DNA of 64,000 nt from DASPWW01 sp963756745 (GCA_963756745.1 CAVWOU010000005.1:62001-126000), one strand, 5' to 3'. Counted from the first letter of the stretch, positions 52,910 through 61,617 are shown. Made by a program: numbers and translations. The notes: generated by a model from the sequence alone, not told the origin.

Positions 52910-54031
52910 ATGGCAGAGCTGATCGGAGCACGAGCGAGGTGGTTCCCGATGGCCGTCGTCGCCCTGGTCGCCGCGGCGGCAACGGCGGTTCCGAGCTCGT
53001 CGCAGTCTGCGCCGCGCTCGGCGGTTCCGAGCTTGGCGCAGTCTGCGCCGCGCGGCTTCTTCGGCCTCGTCCCCTCCGATCTGCAGGCCGACGACTACCA
53101 ACCGATCCAGGAGGCGAATGTCGGGACCGTCCGGCTGCCGATCGTCTGGGAAACGATCGAGAGCAAGAAGGGTCAGTTTGAGTGGTACACGGACCGGCTG
53201 ATCGGCGGGTTCGCCTCACGGGGTATCGACGTGCTGCCGGTCCTCTTCGGCACTCCCTCGTGGCTCGCCAACGATCCCGCGACCCCGCCGGTCGGCTCGG
53301 ACATGCAGGAGGGCGCATGGGAGCGGTTCGTACGCCAAGCGGTAAGGCGCTACGGGGACGGCGGCACCTACTGGAGCACCGCCTACCCGCTCCAGTTCCC
53401 CGGTGCGCAGCCGAATCCGATCACGACCTGGCAGGTCTGGAACGAGCAGAACGGCCCGAAGCACTTCCTGCCAAGGCCCAACGTGAAGAAGTACGCGACG
53501 CTGCTTGGGATTGCGAGCCGGGCGGTCGAGGCCGAGAACCCTGGCGGACGGATCCTCACGGGCGGCCTGGCGAGCAAGCCCACCGGGAGCGGCGGGATCA
53601 CCGCTTGGAAGTACGTGAAGAAGCTGACGAAGAAGAAGTCGGCCCGCAATAGCTTCGATCACGTGGCGCTTCACCCCTATGCTCGCGACACCCGCGAGAT
53701 CGTCTCGCACGTCAAGAAGATGCGCCGGGCGCTCAAGAAGAGGCACAAGAAGAAGGCGCAGCTGTGGGTCACCGAGGTCGGCTGGAGCTCTGTCCCCAAC
53801 GGTGCGAGCCCGAAGCTGTCGACCACCCCCGAGGGGCAAGCGGAGCGGCTCACGAAGACCTACACGCGTCTGCTGAAGAAGCGTGGGCCGTGGAAGATCG
53901 GCGGCGTGTACTGGTACACGTGGCGCGACTTCGGTGGCGGCGTCTGTGACTGGTGCCCAGATGCCGGCCTCGTGACGGGCAATCTGCAGCCGAAGCCGGC
54001 GTTCAACGCGTATACGCAGATCGCCGGCTGA
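52910..54031 (+). CDS. secreted glycosidase-like TIM-barrel protein, copy B
   Basis: 373 residues, intact. Signal peptide, then a short duplicated stretch (AVPSSSQSAPRS / AVPSLAQSAPRG), then the catalytic barrel: FFGLVPSD, WQVWNEQNGPKHFLPRP (acid/base Glu), a Lys-rich KKLTKKKSARNSFDHV, LWVTEVGWSS (nucleophile Glu) and YWYTWRDFGGGVCDWCPDAG with paired Cys. GH clan A-like, perhaps related to GH39/GH5-type enzymes; substrate unknown. Highly similar to copy A in the middle and C-terminus. Confidence 0.83.
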   Translation: MAELIGARARWFPMAVVALVAAAATAVPSSSQSAPRSAVPSLAQSAPRGFFGLVPSDLQADDYQPIQEANVGTVRLPIVWETIESKKGQFEWYTDRLIGGFASRGIDVLPVLFGTPSWLANDPATPPVGSDMQEGAWERFVRQAVRRYGDGGTYWSTAYPLQFPGAQPNPITTWQVWNEQNGPKHFLPRPNVKKYATLLGIASRAVEAENPGGRILTGGLASKPTGSGGITAWKYVKKLTKKKSARNSFDHVALHPYARDTREIVSHVKKMRRALKKRHKKKAQLWVTEVGWSSVPNGASPKLSTTPEGQAERLTKTYTRLLKKRGPWKIGGVYWYTWRDFGGGVCDWCPDAGLVTGNLQPKPAFNAYTQIAG

Positions 54032-54114
54032 CGCGGTGCGATACGAAGAGCTCGCCCTCAGGTGGGTTCGTTCGGGCACTATGAGGCGCGGCCAACTGTG
54101 AGACCGAGCCCGAA

Positions 54115-54357
54115 CTAGGGTGCGGGTCGTCTGAAGACCTTGCGCACCTTCGGTTCGGCGGCGACCTTCGGGACTTGAGCCTGCTGCGTTTCGACCAGAC
54201 CACCTGACGCGCTTAGGAACGCGCTCGTCTGCGCTTCGTCCAGACCCGTGGCGTACGGGTGGTCGCACACATCGCTGGGAAGGCGCGAGACCTTCGCAGC
54301 CCCCTGTCTGCCCTTCCGGTTGCGCTCGATTGCGTCGATGAAGGCCGCGAACGACAC
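54115..54357 (-). CDS. small hypothetical protein next to repeat unit 1
   Basis: 80 codons from a GTG start, with balanced composition (MSFAAFIDAIERNRKGRQG near the start and KVRKVFRRPAP at the end). The frame stays open upstream through repeat unit 1 (IRLANAISHPGGRTTTHIG) without a better start. I do not recognise it. It may be the remnant of a gene cut at the attachment-like site. Confidence 0.25.
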   Translation of the reverse strand: MSFAAFIDAIERNRKGRQGAAKVSRLPSDVCDHPYATGLDEAQTSAFLSASGGLVETQQAQVPKVAAEPKVRKVFRRPAP

Positions 54358-54390
54358 CGAATCGACGGCGGTGCCTATGTGGGTCGTCGT

Positions 54391-54511
54391 GCGACCTCCT
54401 GGGTGCGATATCGCGTTCGCGAGCCGAATCGAGGCGATCTGAGTTCGCTGGGGCGCTCTGAGTTCAGCTCAGTTCGCTCCGGTGCGCTCACTTTGGTACC
54501 CACGTGGTACC
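54391..54511 (-). repeat. attachment-like repeat, unit 1
   Basis: Contains only the inner piece of the tRNA-Ala core (GCGACCTCCTGGGTGCGAT) followed by the shared flank GATATCGCGTTCGCGAGCCG, GATCTGAGTTCGCTG, and the motif GGTACC-CACGT-GGTACC at 54495-54511. About 80% identical to the flanks of units 2 and 3. The tRNA acceptor end is missing here. Confidence 0.7.
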
Positions 54512-54621
54512 TCCGGGTTCCGCGTGGACGACGTGTCTGATGATCGCGTGGCCGATGATCGTGGCGGCACGATCGGCGACGACGATCCTCGCGCCGCGAA
54601 CGGACGCACGGTCGTTGGTGT

Positions 54622-55113
54622 TCAGGTGACCTCGTTGAGCCGGCCGGTCTTCACGTCGTAGATGAAGCCCCGCACCTCATCCTTCCTGGGGATGAAGGGG
54701 CTTTCCCTGATGCGCTGGATCGACTCGCGGACACTACCTTCCAGGTCGGGAAATGATCGCGGGCGCCACTCCGGCCGCCGGCCGGCCTCCTTCGCGAGCA
54801 ACTGCTCGAACTCCGAGTCGCTGAAGGTGAGCATCCCACAGTCGGTGTGATGGATCAGCATGATCTCCTCCGTCCCTAGCAGGTGCTGGGAGATCGCCAG
54901 GGAACGGATCTCGTCATCGGTGATCACGCCGCCCGCGTTGCGGATTACGTGCGCGTCCCCGATCGAGAGCCCGAGGATCGGATACGGATTCAGCCGTGCG
55001 TCCATACATGCGACGATCGCGACCTTCCTGGCGGGCGGCAGCGGCAGGTCGCCCTTGTCGAATCCCTCGGCAAATTCCTCGTTGTTCTTCAGAAACTGGT
55101 CGATGGCGCTCAT
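54622..55113 (-). CDS. beta-class carbonic anhydrase
   Basis: Interconverts CO2 and bicarbonate with zinc. 163 residues from ATG 55113. Zinc and catalytic residues are visible: Cys36, Asp38 and Arg40 in VACMDARL, and His89 and Cys92 in IHHTDCG. The small size and IRNAGGVITDDEIRSLA match the actinobacterial type like Rv1284. It lies inside the repeat-punctuated accessory region. Confidence 0.93.
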   Translation of the reverse strand: MSAIDQFLKNNEEFAEGFDKGDLPLPPARKVAIVACMDARLNPYPILGLSIGDAHVIRNAGGVITDDEIRSLAISQHLLGTEEIMLIHHTDCGMLTFSDSEFEQLLAKEAGRRPEWRPRSFPDLEGSVRESIQRIRESPFIPRKDEVRGFIYDVKTGRLNEVT

Positions 55114-55427
55114 TCGGCCCCCTTCGGACTTGGTTCCAACGAACATCGTAAAGGCGATTAAGTTTGGTCTTTTTTCGCACCGAGATCCGGCCACCGGGAT
55201 CTCGTGGTCGCCAGCTCGTGGGCAGCAAGAAGGTGCCGCCGACGCGTGGGGTCGCAGTTCTGGTGCTCGTCCTTGGCGGGCGTCTGCGCAGGTGCACGAG
55301 AAGCTCCCGGACATGCGCGTCGCGTTCGCCGAACCGCCCGAGGCCGCGAGCGCATCGCCTCGATCGGCCGGACCCGCGGCTTCCTCGCAGGGCAGCGACG
55401 CTGCGCTGACTCAGAGCTGAACCAAAC
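55114..55427. other. 314-nt gap, no gene recognised
   Basis: Between the carbonic anhydrase promoter side and the convergently placed MEDS-like gene end. Short open frames occur on plus (HEKLPDMRVAFAEPPE) but have no start or homologous pattern I can support. Probably holds the carbonic anhydrase promoter and decayed sequence. Confidence 0.4.
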
Positions 55428-55901
55428 CTAGGCTCGCTTGAAGGTCTGCAGCCCCTGGTGCGAGGGCACGAGCACACCCTCCTCGTGCAGCTCGCTGACC
55501 TCCGCGAAGCGGTCGACCGCGTCCGCCGCGTCGAGGCCCTCGACGACGTACGGGCAGAGAGTGACCACGGGCCGACCCTTGAACCGCTCCTCCCATGCGC
55601 GCTCTATCGCGATCGCGAGCTGGAACGAATCCGGCCCGGGACCGACCGGCGAGTGAGAGGACCAGAGGCCGGTCAGGCCCCGGTCGAGGGCCGCGTCGAA
55701 GCCCGCTTCGAGCCGCCGCGGCAAGGTGTCGGGAGGTTCGTCGAGGTTGAGCGCCTCGATCACGAGCCGGTCGTCCGACTCCAACAAGGCCACATCGAGG
55801 CCGGCGTCATTGAGCGCCCTACGGTCGTCCTCCACCTCCACCGCGCGGTGGGCCAGCCATGCCCCGCGCTTCGCTCCCAGTGCATAGAACGACGCGACCA
55901 C
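55428..55901 (-). CDS. MEDS-like sensory-domain protein, N-terminus uncertain
   Basis: About 157 residues from GTG 55901. VVASFYALGAKRGAWLAHRA, LDVALLESDDRLVIEALN, and VVTLCPYVVEGLDAADAVDRF follow the MEDS (DcmR sensory) domain pattern, in which a late segment reads LCLYD. The frame continues upstream to 56306 but that part is not convincing and reads antisense to a GAF-like fragment. Probably a truncated sensor; ligand unknown. Confidence 0.5.
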   Translation of the reverse strand: MVASFYALGAKRGAWLAHRAVEVEDDRRALNDAGLDVALLESDDRLVIEALNLDEPPDTLPRRLEAGFDAALDRGLTGLWSSHSPVGPGPDSFQLAIAIERAWEERFKGRPVVTLCPYVVEGLDAADAVDRFAEVSELHEEGVLVPSHQGLQTFKRA

Positions 55902-55916
55902 CGGAGCGAACTCGGC

Positions 55917-56051
55917 CTCGTTGCGCTGGTCGGGTCCGGCAACCTCACCGAGCTCGCCGAGCGGGCGCTTGCCGAGATCCGCGCGGCGCTCACGCTGGAA
56001 CTCGCGGTCCTCTATCTGCCGAGGGACGCCAGGCCACGCGCCACGTTGTGA
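55917..56051 (+). pseudogene. GAF-domain N-terminal remnant
   Basis: The plus frame reads LTELAERALAEIRAALTLE then LAVLYLPRDA before TGA 56049, closely resembling the first helix and strand of GAF domains in sensor kinases. No start or remainder is present. It abuts the truncated MEDS-like gene on the other strand; sensory proteins often combine MEDS and GAF, so both may be debris from one regulator. Confidence 0.4.
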
Positions 56052-56444
56052 ATGAATCGGCCCGCCTCCTGTCGAGCTTGCGCCGCAGCCGGCTTGCATG
56101 GGAGTCGAGGGTCCGCGTCCTGCCAGTGCCTTGAGGCTTTGTGTATGCCTTCGCGCCGGTTTCTGCCCGTGACCCCGCACATCCTCTCGCGTCGAGGAAG
56201 CGAGTGCGCCCCGGGCGGTGGGAGAATTCCCGCATCTTTCGGCGTTGGCGGCGCGCCGCACGTAGTCCTGCGCGGTCCGAGGCGCACCGGGGAAGTTCGC
56301 CGTCAAGCCGCGGCAGCCGCGATCGAATCGGTGAACGCGTGATTGCAGATGACGCGAGCATTTGATCTCCCCCGAATTGGGTAAGTAATCTGAGGTCAGG
56401 CGACTGTTGATCTCGGCAGACTCGTCAGAGACCGGGGGCGCGGA
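56052..56444. other. 393-nt gap before the large glycosyltransferase
   Basis: No gene recognised on either strand. It is somewhat richer in A and T near 56340-56420 than its surroundings (GCATTTGATCTCCCC, TGGGTAAGTAATCTGAGG), a likely place for the promoter of the gene at 56445. No clear hairpin or repeat seen. Confidence 0.4.
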
Positions 56445-59400
56445 GTGAAACTGTCGGCGACGACTTCATGGCCCGGGGTATCTGAGCGAGATAGGTACTT
56501 CGGAGAAAGCGACGCGGGCGAGCGTCCTGCGCTCGGCGGTAAGCCGCCGGCCAGTGCGATCGCCGTCGACGAGGCGCGACAGGCGCCCGGTGATATTGGC
56601 GCGGTGCAGCAGCGTCGCCAGGACAGCATTGGCAAACTCGCCGCCCACCTCAGGCGTCTCAGCGGGGAGCTGAGCGAGACATGGTGCAGGCTGGAGCAGG
56701 CCGAGGCGGAGCTTGCCGACTCCCAGCTGGCTCGTGCTCAGGCCGCTGCCCGAGGGCCAGGCACCGAGCGGATCATCGCTGAGACCGCAGAGCGCGCCAG
56801 CGACGCCGACCGCGAGCGCAACGGGGTCGTTCCCTGGGTCACCCGCGAGCGCGACGAGACCCTGGACCGGGGCGAGCGGCGGTGCGAAGAGGCCATCGCA
56901 AGTGCCGTGCGCGGGCACGACGCCCCGGTCGCGCCGCAGAAGCCGCTCCGCGCTCAACTCCGCGAGGCGGGCGACCTGCTTTCACAGGCTCAGCAGAAGC
57001 TTCGAGCCGAAGCCGAGCGGACGGTCCAAGAGCTGCGCCGTAGCGCGGCCGAGAAGGTCCCCGAAGCCCGGTCGATCGCTGGGGTCCAGCCGAGTCGAAG
57101 TACTACCCACATGCGCGTGCGCGGAACAGAGATAGGCGCACCGCCTACGGCGGGCCGCCGTCCAGACGACGAACTGAGCCACCGCCGCCTTGTCGTCGAG
57201 GCGTGGGTTTCAGGCGCCGCTCTGATTCTCACCGTGCTCGCGTTCGCCGGCTTCCTCGTCACCTTCGGAATGACGCTGGAGGAGCACGTGAGAAGCGCGC
57301 TCGGGATGGTCTCCGCCGCCGTCTATCTCCTGATCGTCGGCTTCCTCATCTACGGCGGACTCGTCTACCTCCTGTCCCGGCTTGGCTACATGCGCCACCG
57401 GGTTCAGTTTCGACATGCCGGTGCCGAGGAGTTGCGGAGATTTACTGCGGAGACCGATGCGACGGTGACCGTACTGGTGCCTTCCTACAAGGAGGAACCA
57501 GGAGTCGTGCGGCAGACCCTTCTCTCGGCGGCGCTGCAGGAATACCCGCATCGGCGCGTGGTGCTGCTGATTGACGATCCCCCGTGCCCGTCAAGCGCAG
57601 AAGACGCGCAGTTACTGGCTGCCACGAGGGAGTTGCCTGGGGAGGTCAATGCGCTGCTCGCGCTGGCTCGAGCACCGTTTGCATGCGCGGCTCACCAAGC
57701 GGAACGGCGCGCGCTGAGGGGGCAGCTTGACCGTCGGGAGGCGACCGCGGAGCTTGCCGATCTGTATTCGCGTGCCGCCGGGTGGTTCTGGGCCCAAGCG
57801 GCCCTGAGTCGTCTCGAGGACCACGCCGGCGCCCTCTTCCTGGAAATGAACCTACACGAGCCCGCCAGGCGCCATGCGGCAACGGCGGAGTTCCTTCACG
57901 ACACGCTGGCAGCCGAGGGTGACTACCCGACCGAGGAGGAGCTCCTCCGGAGCTATCGCGAGCTGGGCGGACTCTTCACTGCCGAGGTGACGAGCTTCGA
58001 GCGCAAGCGCTACGCCGACCTCTCTCATGCGCCCAACAAGGCGATGAACCTCAACAGCTACATCGCCCTAATGGGGCAACGGATCGCGGAGACACAAACG
58101 CGGCACGGTGGGGCCATCCACGAGGTGTCGCCGCATGCGGCCGGATTCGAGGTTCCCGACGCCGAGTACGTGCTCACGCTGGATGCGGACAGCTTGCTTG
58201 AGCCCCGCTACATGGTGAGGCTCGCCCATTTCCTTGAGCGCCCGGAGAACTCGCGCATCGCGGTTGCGCAAACACCGTACAGCGCCATTCCAGATGCGGC
58301 ACGAAGCATCGAGCGGATTGCGGGCGCCACCACGGACATCCAGTACGTGATTCATCAAGGCTTCTCAGTGCATGGGGCGACATTTTGGGTGGGGGCCAAT
58401 GCGCTACTTCGGAAGCGAGCCCTCGAGGACATCGCCACCACCGTTCGCGACGAGCGCACGGGCGCCGACGTCGTGCGATACATCCAGGATCGCACCGTGA
58501 TCGAGGACACCGAGTCGAGCGTCGATCTGGTGCACCGAGGCTGGGGTCTCTTCAACTATCCGGCTCGCCTCTCATACACCGCCACGCCGCCTGACTTCGG
58601 ATCCCTGGTGGTGCAGCGCCGCCGGTGGGCCAACGGCGGGCTATTGATCCTGCCCAAGCTGCTGCGCATCATCCTGCGCCGCTCCGAGCGCCCCGGCCCC
58701 ATCCACGCGTTGATGCGTTTCCATTACCTCGTCTCGATAGCGGCCGTGAACATCGGCCTGGTCGTCCTGTTCCTCGTTCCGTTCGCGGACTGGTACGCGA
58801 ACGTGTGCCTTCCGTTGGCGGCGGCGCCGTACTTCGCCCTCTACACCCATGATCTGAGACTCGCCGGTTACCGGGGGAGGGATGTTTTGAGGGTGTATGC
58901 ACTGAACCTGATCCTCGTCCCGGTGAACCTGGGCGGGGTGGCTAGGTCGCTTTGGCAGGCGATCACGGGCCGCGGGACACCGTTCCTCCGCACACCGAAG
59001 GTGCGCGACCGCACGAGGACCCCCGCGCTCTACGTTGTGTTGCCCTACATGCTGGTTTTCATGCTGCTGTTCGGTGGGACCTTCAGCGTGGTCAGCGGGC
59101 ACGAGTTCACGGGTGTGGCATCAGGCGTCAATGCTTTGCTCCTCCTCTACGCGCTCGGGGCTTTCATCGGCTGGCGCCACGCTCGGGAGGACCTCACGGT
59201 GAAGTGGCAACTTGCGCTGCGTACCCGTTCCGCCCACCTGCCCCCGCTTCCGGTCCGGGCGAAGGTGCTTCCGCGGCGATTGCTTCTGCAAGGCGTCGGC
59301 GTCCTCGTCGCTGCGTGGTTCCCGCTTCTCGGATTCGGGGTGGCTGGGCTCAGCCCGCTCTCCGACGGCGTGGTCTCCCGCCCGGCACCGGCGGTAGAGC

Positions 59401-59699
59401 ACTCCGCCGGTGAGGACGGCGCTGGAGCAGTTTCAGCGCGCAAGCGCGGTGTCGACTCCACCGGCGATGAGCCCGTACCCGAAGCCAGCGTTGCCCCGCT
59501 TGCGGATGAAAGTGCCGCTGGCCCTCCATCGTTGCCCGGAACCGAACTCGTCGAACAGGCGCCCGAGCAGGAGGCGCCTGAAGGTGACACCGGCGGCAAC
59601 GGTCGGGTCCCGGGGACGGGCGGGGTGGCTGTCTCCCTCGACACCGGCGGCAACGGTCGGGTCCCGACGACGGGCGGGGTGGCCGCTCCCTCCAAGTAG
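56445..59699 (+). CDS. large membrane family 2 glycosyltransferase with coiled-coil N-terminus
   Basis: 1084 residues. Residues 1-235 are a polar Glu/Arg/Ala coiled coil; two helices at about 244-310; GT-A core with VPSYKEEPGVVRQTL (about 344), LTLDADSLLEP (about 577), FWVGANALLRKRAL, the general-base region VIEDTESSVDLVHRGW and QRRRWANGG (QxxRW, about 723); then several helices to about 960; and a low-complexity tail ending in two 18-residue repeats. The core is cellulose/hyaluronan-synthase-like. An extra insertion of about 170 residues separates VPSYKEEP from the DAD motif. In the accessory region. Confidence 0.85.
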   Translation: MKLSATTSWPGVSERDRYFGESDAGERPALGGKPPASAIAVDEARQAPGDIGAVQQRRQDSIGKLAAHLRRLSGELSETWCRLEQAEAELADSQLARAQAAARGPGTERIIAETAERASDADRERNGVVPWVTRERDETLDRGERRCEEAIASAVRGHDAPVAPQKPLRAQLREAGDLLSQAQQKLRAEAERTVQELRRSAAEKVPEARSIAGVQPSRSTTHMRVRGTEIGAPPTAGRRPDDELSHRRLVVEAWVSGAALILTVLAFAGFLVTFGMTLEEHVRSALGMVSAAVYLLIVGFLIYGGLVYLLSRLGYMRHRVQFRHAGAEELRRFTAETDATVTVLVPSYKEEPGVVRQTLLSAALQEYPHRRVVLLIDDPPCPSSAEDAQLLAATRELPGEVNALLALARAPFACAAHQAERRALRGQLDRREATAELADLYSRAAGWFWAQAALSRLEDHAGALFLEMNLHEPARRHAATAEFLHDTLAAEGDYPTEEELLRSYRELGGLFTAEVTSFERKRYADLSHAPNKAMNLNSYIALMGQRIAETQTRHGGAIHEVSPHAAGFEVPDAEYVLTLDADSLLEPRYMVRLAHFLERPENSRIAVAQTPYSAIPDAARSIERIAGATTDIQYVIHQGFSVHGATFWVGANALLRKRALEDIATTVRDERTGADVVRYIQDRTVIEDTESSVDLVHRGWGLFNYPARLSYTATPPDFGSLVVQRRRWANGGLLILPKLLRIILRRSERPGPIHALMRFHYLVSIAAVNIGLVVLFLVPFADWYANVCLPLAAAPYFALYTHDLRLAGYRGRDVLRVYALNLILVPVNLGGVARSLWQAITGRGTPFLRTPKVRDRTRTPALYVVLPYMLVFMLLFGGTFSVVSGHEFTGVASGVNALLLLYALGAFIGWRHAREDLTVKWQLALRTRSAHLPPLPVRAKVLPRRLLLQGVGVLVAAWFPLLGFGVAGLSPLSDGVVSRPAPAVEHSAGEDGAGAVSARKRGVDSTGDEPVPEASVAPLADESAAGPPSLPGTELVEQAPEQEAPEGDTGGNGRVPGTGGVAVSLDTGGNGRVPTTGGVAAPSK
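59586..59682 (+). repeat. 54-nt tandem repeat at the glycosyltransferase 3' end
   Basis: One full 54-nt unit (59586-59639) and most of a second (59640 on), both encoding DTGGNGRVP-x-TGGVA. In phase with the frame and nearly identical at the DNA level, so a recent slippage duplication of the C-terminal tail. Confidence 0.8.
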
Positions 59700-60102
59700 C
59701 CGACCGCCGTTAGAAACCCAGCGCGAACTCCGCGTCCTAGGTCATCATCTCCGGGGCGCGGCGTCGGCCTCCTACTCCGTCCGGAAGACGGCCTTCTAGT
59801 GCAGTTTTGGGTCCGCCCCTATACCGTCGCTATCGCCGTGAGACTCAGATTCATCTTCTGGTGAGCTTGCCGGTGCCCCGCCCCCGGGGCTACGCCTCGG
59901 AGGTCGCCCAGCGACGTTGGGAGCGCCGCCGGATCGGGGCAGGCCCACCGGCAGTTGAACCTTGACTCCCGGTCCCATCGGATATTCAACGGCTTGAGAT
60001 CGCGGAATTGATGCCTCAATGGTGCCTCGGTGATCGCGGGAGCGGAAGAGCGCGCTGCATTGAGACTCCACGATCCCCGCTCTCATATGGGAATCTAGAT
60101 AG
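59700..60102. other. 403-nt gap, no gene recognised
   Basis: A small hairpin CCGTC/GACGG near 59776-59790, followed by a short TTTT run at about 59805, may end the glycosyltransferase transcript. The rest has only short frames without recognisable similarity. Base composition is slightly less GC-rich than core genes. Confidence 0.4.
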
Positions 60103-60247
60103 TGGAGCTAGCGGGACTTGAACCCGCGACCTCCTGGGTGCGATATCGCGTTCGCGAGCCGAATCGAGGTGATCTGAGTTCGCTGGGATGCTCTAAGTTC
60201 AGCTCAGTTCGCTCCGCTGTGCTCAGTTTGGTACCCGACGTGGTACC
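60103..60247 (-). repeat. tRNA-Ala(CGC) 3'-half with attachment-like flank, unit 2
   Basis: Minus-strand reading: ATCGCAC anticodon-loop sequence, then CCAGGAGGTC, a T-arm GCGGG-TTCAAGT-CCCGC, and acceptor strand TAGCTCC plus A, with the U70 expected for the tRNA-Ala G3-U70 pair. The 5' half is absent and replaced by the shared flank (GATATCGCGTTCGCGAGCC) and GGTACC-CGACGT-GGTACC (60230-60247). So it is a displaced tRNA 3' end, not a working tRNA. Confidence 0.75.
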
Positions 60248-60320
60248 TCGGCCGGGCGGAAGACTCCTATAAGTAGATTTGGGGAACCGGCTCGCGACGC
60301 CGCCGATCTGTGGGCGGTCG

Positions 60321-61154
60321 TCAGTTACTCGCGAAGAAGGAGGCGAGCGCTTCGACCACCGGTCCGGGCTGATCCTCGGGAAGGAAGTGACCACCGTTGG
60401 GGATGGGCGTGAGGTGCGCATCTGGGATCGCGTCGGCCAGCCGCCGGCCGAATTCGGGGGCAAGCCAGCCATCCTGCTCGCCCCAGAGCACGAGCGTGGG
60501 CGTGCGGATCTCCCCGTAGCGCGGCTCGATCTCGCGCGTGTAGCGCTCGTCGAACTGCGCCACCTGGCGGTAGTAGGCCGCCTGGCCGATTGGCCCGAGC
60601 CAGGGCAGCAGGTAGGGCTCGAGCTCGGCGTCGGCCATGTCGCGGGCGATCGCGGTGCGCAGATGCGCGGCGATCATCTGGCGGTGGATGTGCTCGGGCA
60701 CGGTCTGAAACGCCTCGAGGTGGCGCTGCACATGCCGGGAGAACGGGGTGATCCACGGCGCGATCGCGACCGCGTCGCACAACGCCACCCGACTGAAGCG
60801 CCGTCCCTCGAGCAGCATCAGCCGCAGCGTGATCGCCCCGCCGAAGTCGTGACCAGCGATGCACGGCTCCTCCAGCTCCCAGTGCTCGAGCAGCTCGACG
60901 AGCATCCGGGTCTGCGCGCCGATCGAGACGTCTTGGCCCTCGCGCTTCTCCGAAGTCCCGTAGCCGAGCAGATCGCAGACGTAGATCGTGAACCGTTCGG
61001 CGAGCTCGTTGGCCACGTTGCGCCACAAGTACGACCAGCTCGGCGTCCCATGCACGAGCACGACCGGGGGACCGTCGCCAAGCACCTCGTAGGCGACCGT
61101 GCCGCCCACGGAGTCGTAGGTCCTGCTCAACCGCCAATCGGCTGTCACGCTCAT
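60321..61154 (-). CDS. alpha/beta-hydrolase with Asp nucleophile (dehalogenase/epoxide-hydrolase type)
   Basis: 277 residues. HGTPSWSYLWRNVAN (oxyanion region), VCDLLGYGTSEK, nucleophile elbow AGHDFGGAITLRL with Asp103, cap helices, acid region WGEQDGWLAPEF and the final His in NGGHFLPED. HGxPxWSYLWR is typical of haloalkane dehalogenases, but the residue after Asp is Phe rather than the halide-binding Trp, so epoxide or other ester hydrolysis is as likely. ATG 61154. Confidence 0.85.
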   Translation of the reverse strand: MSVTADWRLSRTYDSVGGTVAYEVLGDGPPVVLVHGTPSWSYLWRNVANELAERFTIYVCDLLGYGTSEKREGQDVSIGAQTRMLVELLEHWELEEPCIAGHDFGGAITLRLMLLEGRRFSRVALCDAVAIAPWITPFSRHVQRHLEAFQTVPEHIHRQMIAAHLRTAIARDMADAELEPYLLPWLGPIGQAAYYRQVAQFDERYTREIEPRYGEIRTPTLVLWGEQDGWLAPEFGRRLADAIPDAHLTPIPNGGHFLPEDQPGPVVEALASFFASN

Positions 61155-61270
61155 CGCGGCTCCCTTGTCTCAATCAAGCAGGTTGCGCAGCGGAAAGCGT
61201 TACCACGGGCTGAGATGCCCAGGTCTCCCACCGACGACGAAAGCCTGTCCCGAGCGCGGCTTTCTTGAGA

Positions 61271-61415
61271 TGGAGCTAGCGGGACTCGAACCGGCGACCT
61301 CCTGGGTGCGATATCGCGTACGAAAGCCGAATCGAGGCGATCTGAGTTCCCTGAGGTGCTCTAAGTTCATCAAAGTGCGCTCCGCTGCGCTCAGTTTGGT
61401 ACCCCACGTGGTACC
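61271..61415 (-). repeat. tRNA-Ala(CGC) 3'-half with attachment-like flank, unit 3
   Basis: Same layout as unit 2: acceptor end TAGCTCC-A, T-arm GCCGG-TTCGAGT-CCCGC (one mismatch), CCAGGAGGTC, ATCGCAC, then flank GATATCGCGTACGAAAGCCG and GGTACC-CCACGT-GGTACC (61398-61415). The 5' tRNA half is missing. Between it and 61617 there is only a short basic open frame (MRRREARQREALRQAIAAG) of doubtful reality. Confidence 0.75.
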
Positions 61416-61617
61416 TCGTCGTGCGCGAGGAGGCCGAGCGCGAGGCGGAGGGCCGCCACCCTGCTCAAGGCGGTTCGGGCGATGCGACGGCGTGAGGCTC
61501 GTCAGCGCGAGGCGCTGCGGCAAGCGATCGCGGCCGGACTGAAGGGAAGGCCGACGACAAGGAGGCCGAGCGCCAGCGGGGGAGGGCCGGTGACCGCCTA
61601 AAGGATCCCGCCGCTGC

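Noticed and set aside
60103..60170. Functional tRNA-Ala genes at units 2, 3 and 4
   Set aside because: The D-arm and 5' acceptor strand complementary to TAGCTCC are absent; only 3' halves are present.
61420..61602. Short basic ORF after unit 3
   Set aside because: Low-complexity Arg/Ala composition, no ribosome-binding site and no recognisable family; mentioned only within unit 3.
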